A DNA stretch of 64,000 nucleotides from JBGCFO01 sp045106955 (GTDB lineage Bacteria > Pseudomonadota > Alphaproteobacteria > Rickettsiales > Rickettsiaceae): NCBI GenBank assembly GCA_045106955.1, contig JBGCFO010000018.1, forward strand, positions 34,906-98,905, written 5' to 3'. Each line of letters starts with the position of its first letter. The first letter of the stretch is position 1. A program made the translations under genes and the position numbers. Positions 61,871-64,000 of this stretch are shown here, one piece after another. Under the pieces are notes generated by a model. The model searched no databases and had not been told where the DNA came from. It saw only the letters and a program-made list of their open reading frames with translations.

Positions 61871-63052
61871 ATGATTAATCAATATTTGCGAAAAATTTTT
61901 GCCACTAAACAAGCTAAAACAAATAAATCTTATGATGTAATTAATTTATCAGATCAGAATTTTCTTGAAGGATTAAACAAATCTAATGTTAATCCTTACC
62001 AAACAAACGTTATTGTATATCGTTGTGTAAGTTTGATTGCACAATCTGCTAGTCATGTGCCTATAACTGTTAAAAAAAATACATTATATAACAATGATAT
62101 AGCGCAAGCTAATAATCATTCTGTTTATCAACTTCTTAAAAATCCTAATCCAGATATCAGTGGCATGGATTTTTTATCCGAAATCATTTCTCATGTTTTA
62201 TTATTTGGTAATGCATATATTCTGGCAAGTGGCTATAAAGGTCAAAGCCCCAGAGAGCTGCATTTACTTCATCCAAATTCTACATCTCTTGTATTAAAAA
62301 ATAATACAGTGATAGGCTATAAATATAACACAATTAATGGCGAAAAATTATTCCGCTCAAACCCAGTAGATCGCCATAGCAATGTTCTTCATTTAAAAAA
62401 TTATCACCCAACAAACAAACATTATGGCTTATCATATTTAGACCCTGCATCCCTCTCAATTAACTCTCATAATAAAGCAAGCGTTTGGAATAACGCTTTG
62501 TTTCAAAATGGAGCAAGGCCGACTGGCGCTTTAATTGTAGACGATCCAGCTGGATACTTGACCGATGAGCAGTTTCAACGCTTAAAAGATCAGTTATACG
62601 ATAAATTCAGCGGCAGTTCCAATGCTGGTAAAATTTTATTACTAGACAACCGATTTAAATGGCAAGAAATGAGTATCAATCCTAAAGATATGGATTTTAT
62701 TGAATCTAAAAATACCGCGGCGCGTGAAATAGCTCTAGCATTTGGCGTTCCACCTCAATTGCTTGGCATTAATGGAGACAATACTTATAGTAATATGCAA
62801 GAAGCTCGATTAGCTTTATGGGAAGAAACCATCATACCATTATTAGAACGAATCGCACATTCTTTAAGCAATTGGATGTCACAGTTATACCAAGAATCAT
62901 TAATGATTGATTTTGATTTAAATTCTGTATCAGCATTAACTGAGAAGCGCAAAAATTTATGGGAAAGAATTTCTGCGGCAGAATTTATGACTACTAATGA
63001 AAAAAGAGCTTTAATAGGTCTAGAACCAATCGAAGATGGCAATAAATTATAA
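61871..63052 (+). CDS. Phage portal protein, HK97 family
   Basis: The portal forms the dodecameric DNA gate of the capsid. The 393 residues are full length for GTA-type portals, with YRCVSLIAQSASHVPITV near residue 55, HVLLFGNAYILASG, a clip/stem region and GVPPQLLGINGDNTYSNMQE (about 303-322), a hallmark of the family. The frame is intact, suggesting recent activity or continued selection. The two genes after it concern DNA packaging. It is preceded by a 188-bp divergent gap. Confidence 0.93.
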   Translation: MINQYLRKIFATKQAKTNKSYDVINLSDQNFLEGLNKSNVNPYQTNVIVYRCVSLIAQSASHVPITVKKNTLYNNDIAQANNHSVYQLLKNPNPDISGMDFLSEIISHVLLFGNAYILASGYKGQSPRELHLLHPNSTSLVLKNNTVIGYKYNTINGEKLFRSNPVDRHSNVLHLKNYHPTNKHYGLSYLDPASLSINSHNKASVWNNALFQNGARPTGALIVDDPAGYLTDEQFQRLKDQLYDKFSGSSNAGKILLLDNRFKWQEMSINPKDMDFIESKNTAAREIALAFGVPPQLLGINGDNTYSNMQEARLALWEETIIPLLERIAHSLSNWMSQLYQESLMIDFDLNSVSALTEKRKNLWERISAAEFMTTNEKRALIGLEPIEDGNKL

Positions 63053-63063
63053 ATAAGTAGATT

Positions 63064-63345
63064 ATGAATTCAAATGAAACTATTGCAAAACTATATCAAT
63101 TTGTCGCTAAATTATTATTAGTACTAGAAGAAGAGCTAGATCAATTGAAATTGGATAAATCTAAAAACACAATTAATACAAAACAAACTATTACTACAAT
63201 GTTAAATAAATTAGCTCAAACAACAGCTCAACTTAATAAATTAAGTCAAAATGAAAAGAAAGCTTATCATATAAAAGATTCTGACCAAGAAATCATAAAT
63301 CAGTTTTTAGACAAATATTGTAATAATAATGCAAACAAAGAGTAA
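63064..63345 (+). CDS. Small coiled-coil protein between portal and terminase
   Basis: The 93-residue protein is almost all helix with coiled-coil character (LYQFVAKLLLVLEEELDQLK, then KLAQTTAQLNKLSQNEKKA). It has no signal peptide. It starts 11 bp after the portal and overlaps the terminase by 17 bp. Its size, helicity and position next to the large terminase suggest a small terminase subunit, but no sequence motif proves it. Confidence 0.65.
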   Translation: MNSNETIAKLYQFVAKLLLVLEEELDQLKLDKSKNTINTKQTITTMLNKLAQTTAQLNKLSQNEKKAYHIKDSDQEIINQFLDKYCNNNANKE

Positions 63346-63889
63346 TGAATTATTATTTGCTATTTTACGCAAAGATTTTGCAAGTTTTATCAACAAAGTA
63401 TTTAATACAATCAATCCAGGATTAGTTTTTGAAACTAATTGGCATATCGATTTAATAGCAGAATATCTACAAGCTATACAAAATGGTCAAATTAAAAGAT
63501 TAATCATCAATATTCCACCAAGAAATCTTAAATCTATATGCGTTAGCGTTGCATGGCCTGCATGGCTCTTGGGACATAACCCTTCGAAACGCATTATAGT
63601 TGCAAGCTATTCTCAGATTTTAAGTATTAAGCATTCTTTAGATTGTAGATTAATATTATCATCAAAATGGTATCAAAATATCTTCCCTAAAACTATCTTA
63701 AGTAAATCTCATAATCAAAAAAGTAAGTTTTTAACAACAGAGAATGGGTTTAGATTTGCTACGTCCATTGGAGGCTCTGTTACTGGTGAAGGAGGTGATG
63801 TTTTGATTGTAGATGATCCTCATAACCCATTTCATATTAGATCAGATAAAATGCGCTCTAAATGCGAATTTAGGATAAGAAAACTATAA
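63329..63889 (+). CDS. Large terminase, N-terminal ATPase part, truncated
   Basis: The 186 residues show the start of a phage/GTA large terminase: NWHIDLIAEYLQAI, the degenerate Walker A INIPPRNLKS (about 65-74), FPAWxLG-type WPAWLLGHNPSKR, and Walker B VLIVDDPHNP (about 160-169). Full proteins run to about 400-500 residues with a C-terminal nuclease, which is missing. Family resemblance ends near SDKMRSK (63840-63860). An insertion-sequence end appears right after, so the gene is probably split and the remainder lies outside the window. Confidence 0.8.
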   Translation: MQTKSNELLFAILRKDFASFINKVFNTINPGLVFETNWHIDLIAEYLQAIQNGQIKRLIINIPPRNLKSICVSVAWPAWLLGHNPSKRIIVASYSQILSIKHSLDCRLILSSKWYQNIFPKTILSKSHNQKSKFLTTENGFRFATSIGGSVTGEGGDVLIVDDPHNPFHIRSDKMRSKCEFRIRKL

Positions 63890-63913
63890 AACCCAGTTTG
63901 CAAAAGGAATAGC

Positions 63914-63953
63914 GAGGAGTTAAAATTATTTTTTTAACTAAAAACCACTCCTC
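63914..63953 (+). promoter_or_regulatory. Hairpin abutting the transposase start codon
   Basis: GAGGAGT (63914-63920) pairs with ACTCCTC (63947-63953), whose last base is next to the ATG at 63954; inside it GTTAAAA (63919-63925) can pair with TTTTAAC (63932-63938) as an alternative or extension. The structure would lie over the ribosome-landing zone. Confidence 0.55.
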
Positions 63954-64000
63954 ATGAAAAAATGTATCACAACTTTATATTGTCTCATAGATGATTTTTG
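63954..64000 (+). CDS. Transposase, N-terminus only
   Basis: Fifteen codons are visible before the window ends, reading MKKCITTLYCLIDDF. The [IL]-x-x-[LI]-[YF]-C-x-[IV]-DDF pattern resembles the first residues of IS982-type transposases. With so little sequence the family is tentative. Confidence 0.45.
   Translation, partial: MKKCITTLYCLIDDF

Larger units (their letters stand above)
63891..64000 (+). mobile_element. Left end of an insertion sequence (IS982-like?), runs off window
   Basis: Just after the point where terminase homology stops there is an ACCC-starting sequence, a strong hairpin and the start of a transposase-like ORF. The left boundary at 63891 is a guess based on the ACCC ends common in IS982-type elements; the true edge may lie up to 30 bp further left. 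The right end, inverted repeat and target duplication are outside the window. Confidence 0.45.

Noticed and set aside
1..64000. CRISPR arrays, rRNA genes, replication origin
   Set aside because: I saw no regularly spaced repeats, no rRNA sequence and no DnaA-box cluster in the window.

Overview
The window is AT-rich bacterial chromosome, almost certainly from an obligately intracellular alphaproteobacterium of the order Rickettsiales. The markers are an ATP/ADP translocase of the Tlc 'energy parasite' family, alphaproteobacterial regulators (TrcR/DUF1013 and a ChpT-like histidine phosphotransferase), a DUF3576 protein next to leuS, and gene-transfer-agent-like phage genes. Unlike Anaplasmataceae and Orientia, it keeps lipid A, Kdo and LPS-export genes (lpxD, fabZ, lpxA, lpxI, kdsD, waaA, lptC, lptA, lptB). 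I would place it in or near Rickettsiaceae and leave the genus open.

Layout. 1-1.0 kb: the N-terminal part of a leucine-rich-repeat protein that runs off the left edge. 1.3-8.4 kb (minus): DUF3576 protein, leuS, then lpxD-fabZ-lpxA-lpxI-nadC, followed by an SRP 4.5S RNA gene at 8.5 kb. 8.7-12.1 kb (plus): succinate dehydrogenase sdhCDAB. 12.3-22 kb (plus): uvrD; a four-gene overlapping operon for a tripartite efflux system (outer-membrane factor, membrane fusion protein, and a FUSC-type pump split into two proteins); an amino-acid permease; aspC; a DUF374 acyltransferase. 22.1-29.5 kb (minus): uvrA, era, kdsD, lptC, lptA, lptB and a YihY/BrkB protein. 29.6-32.3 kb (plus): ssb, a lipoprotein hydrolase and waaA. 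32.6-38.0 kb (minus): a 1799-residue secreted cysteine-rich protein with four tandem repeats. 38.2-47.3 kb (plus): trcR, tRNA-Met, metG, tatD, a CorC/HlyC-type protein, ccmF, a nucleotidyltransferase, a methyltransferase and a long-form hibernation factor. 47.5-48.2 kb: a single-gene outer-membrane beta-barrel protein with a strong ribosome binding site and a clear terminator. 48.3-58.7 kb (minus): mnmA, a permease, hisS, chpT, fumC, tlc, dapF, mtaB and gpsA, tightly packed. 59-64 kb is accessory: an unknown protein, a 3TM holin of gene-transfer-agent type, a broken gene, tsaC, an HK97-type portal, a small coiled-coil protein and a truncated terminase that runs into the start of an insertion sequence.

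The genes describe a cell with a Gram-negative envelope, aerobic respiration (sdh, fumC, ccmF) and import of host nucleotides and amino acids. It also keeps CtrA-type cell-cycle phosphorelay parts. The most unusual parts are the giant repeat-bearing secreted protein, the LRR protein, the split FUSC efflux operon, a 47-bp element shared by the kdsD and lptB upstream regions, and the scattered, partly decayed phage/GTA genes.
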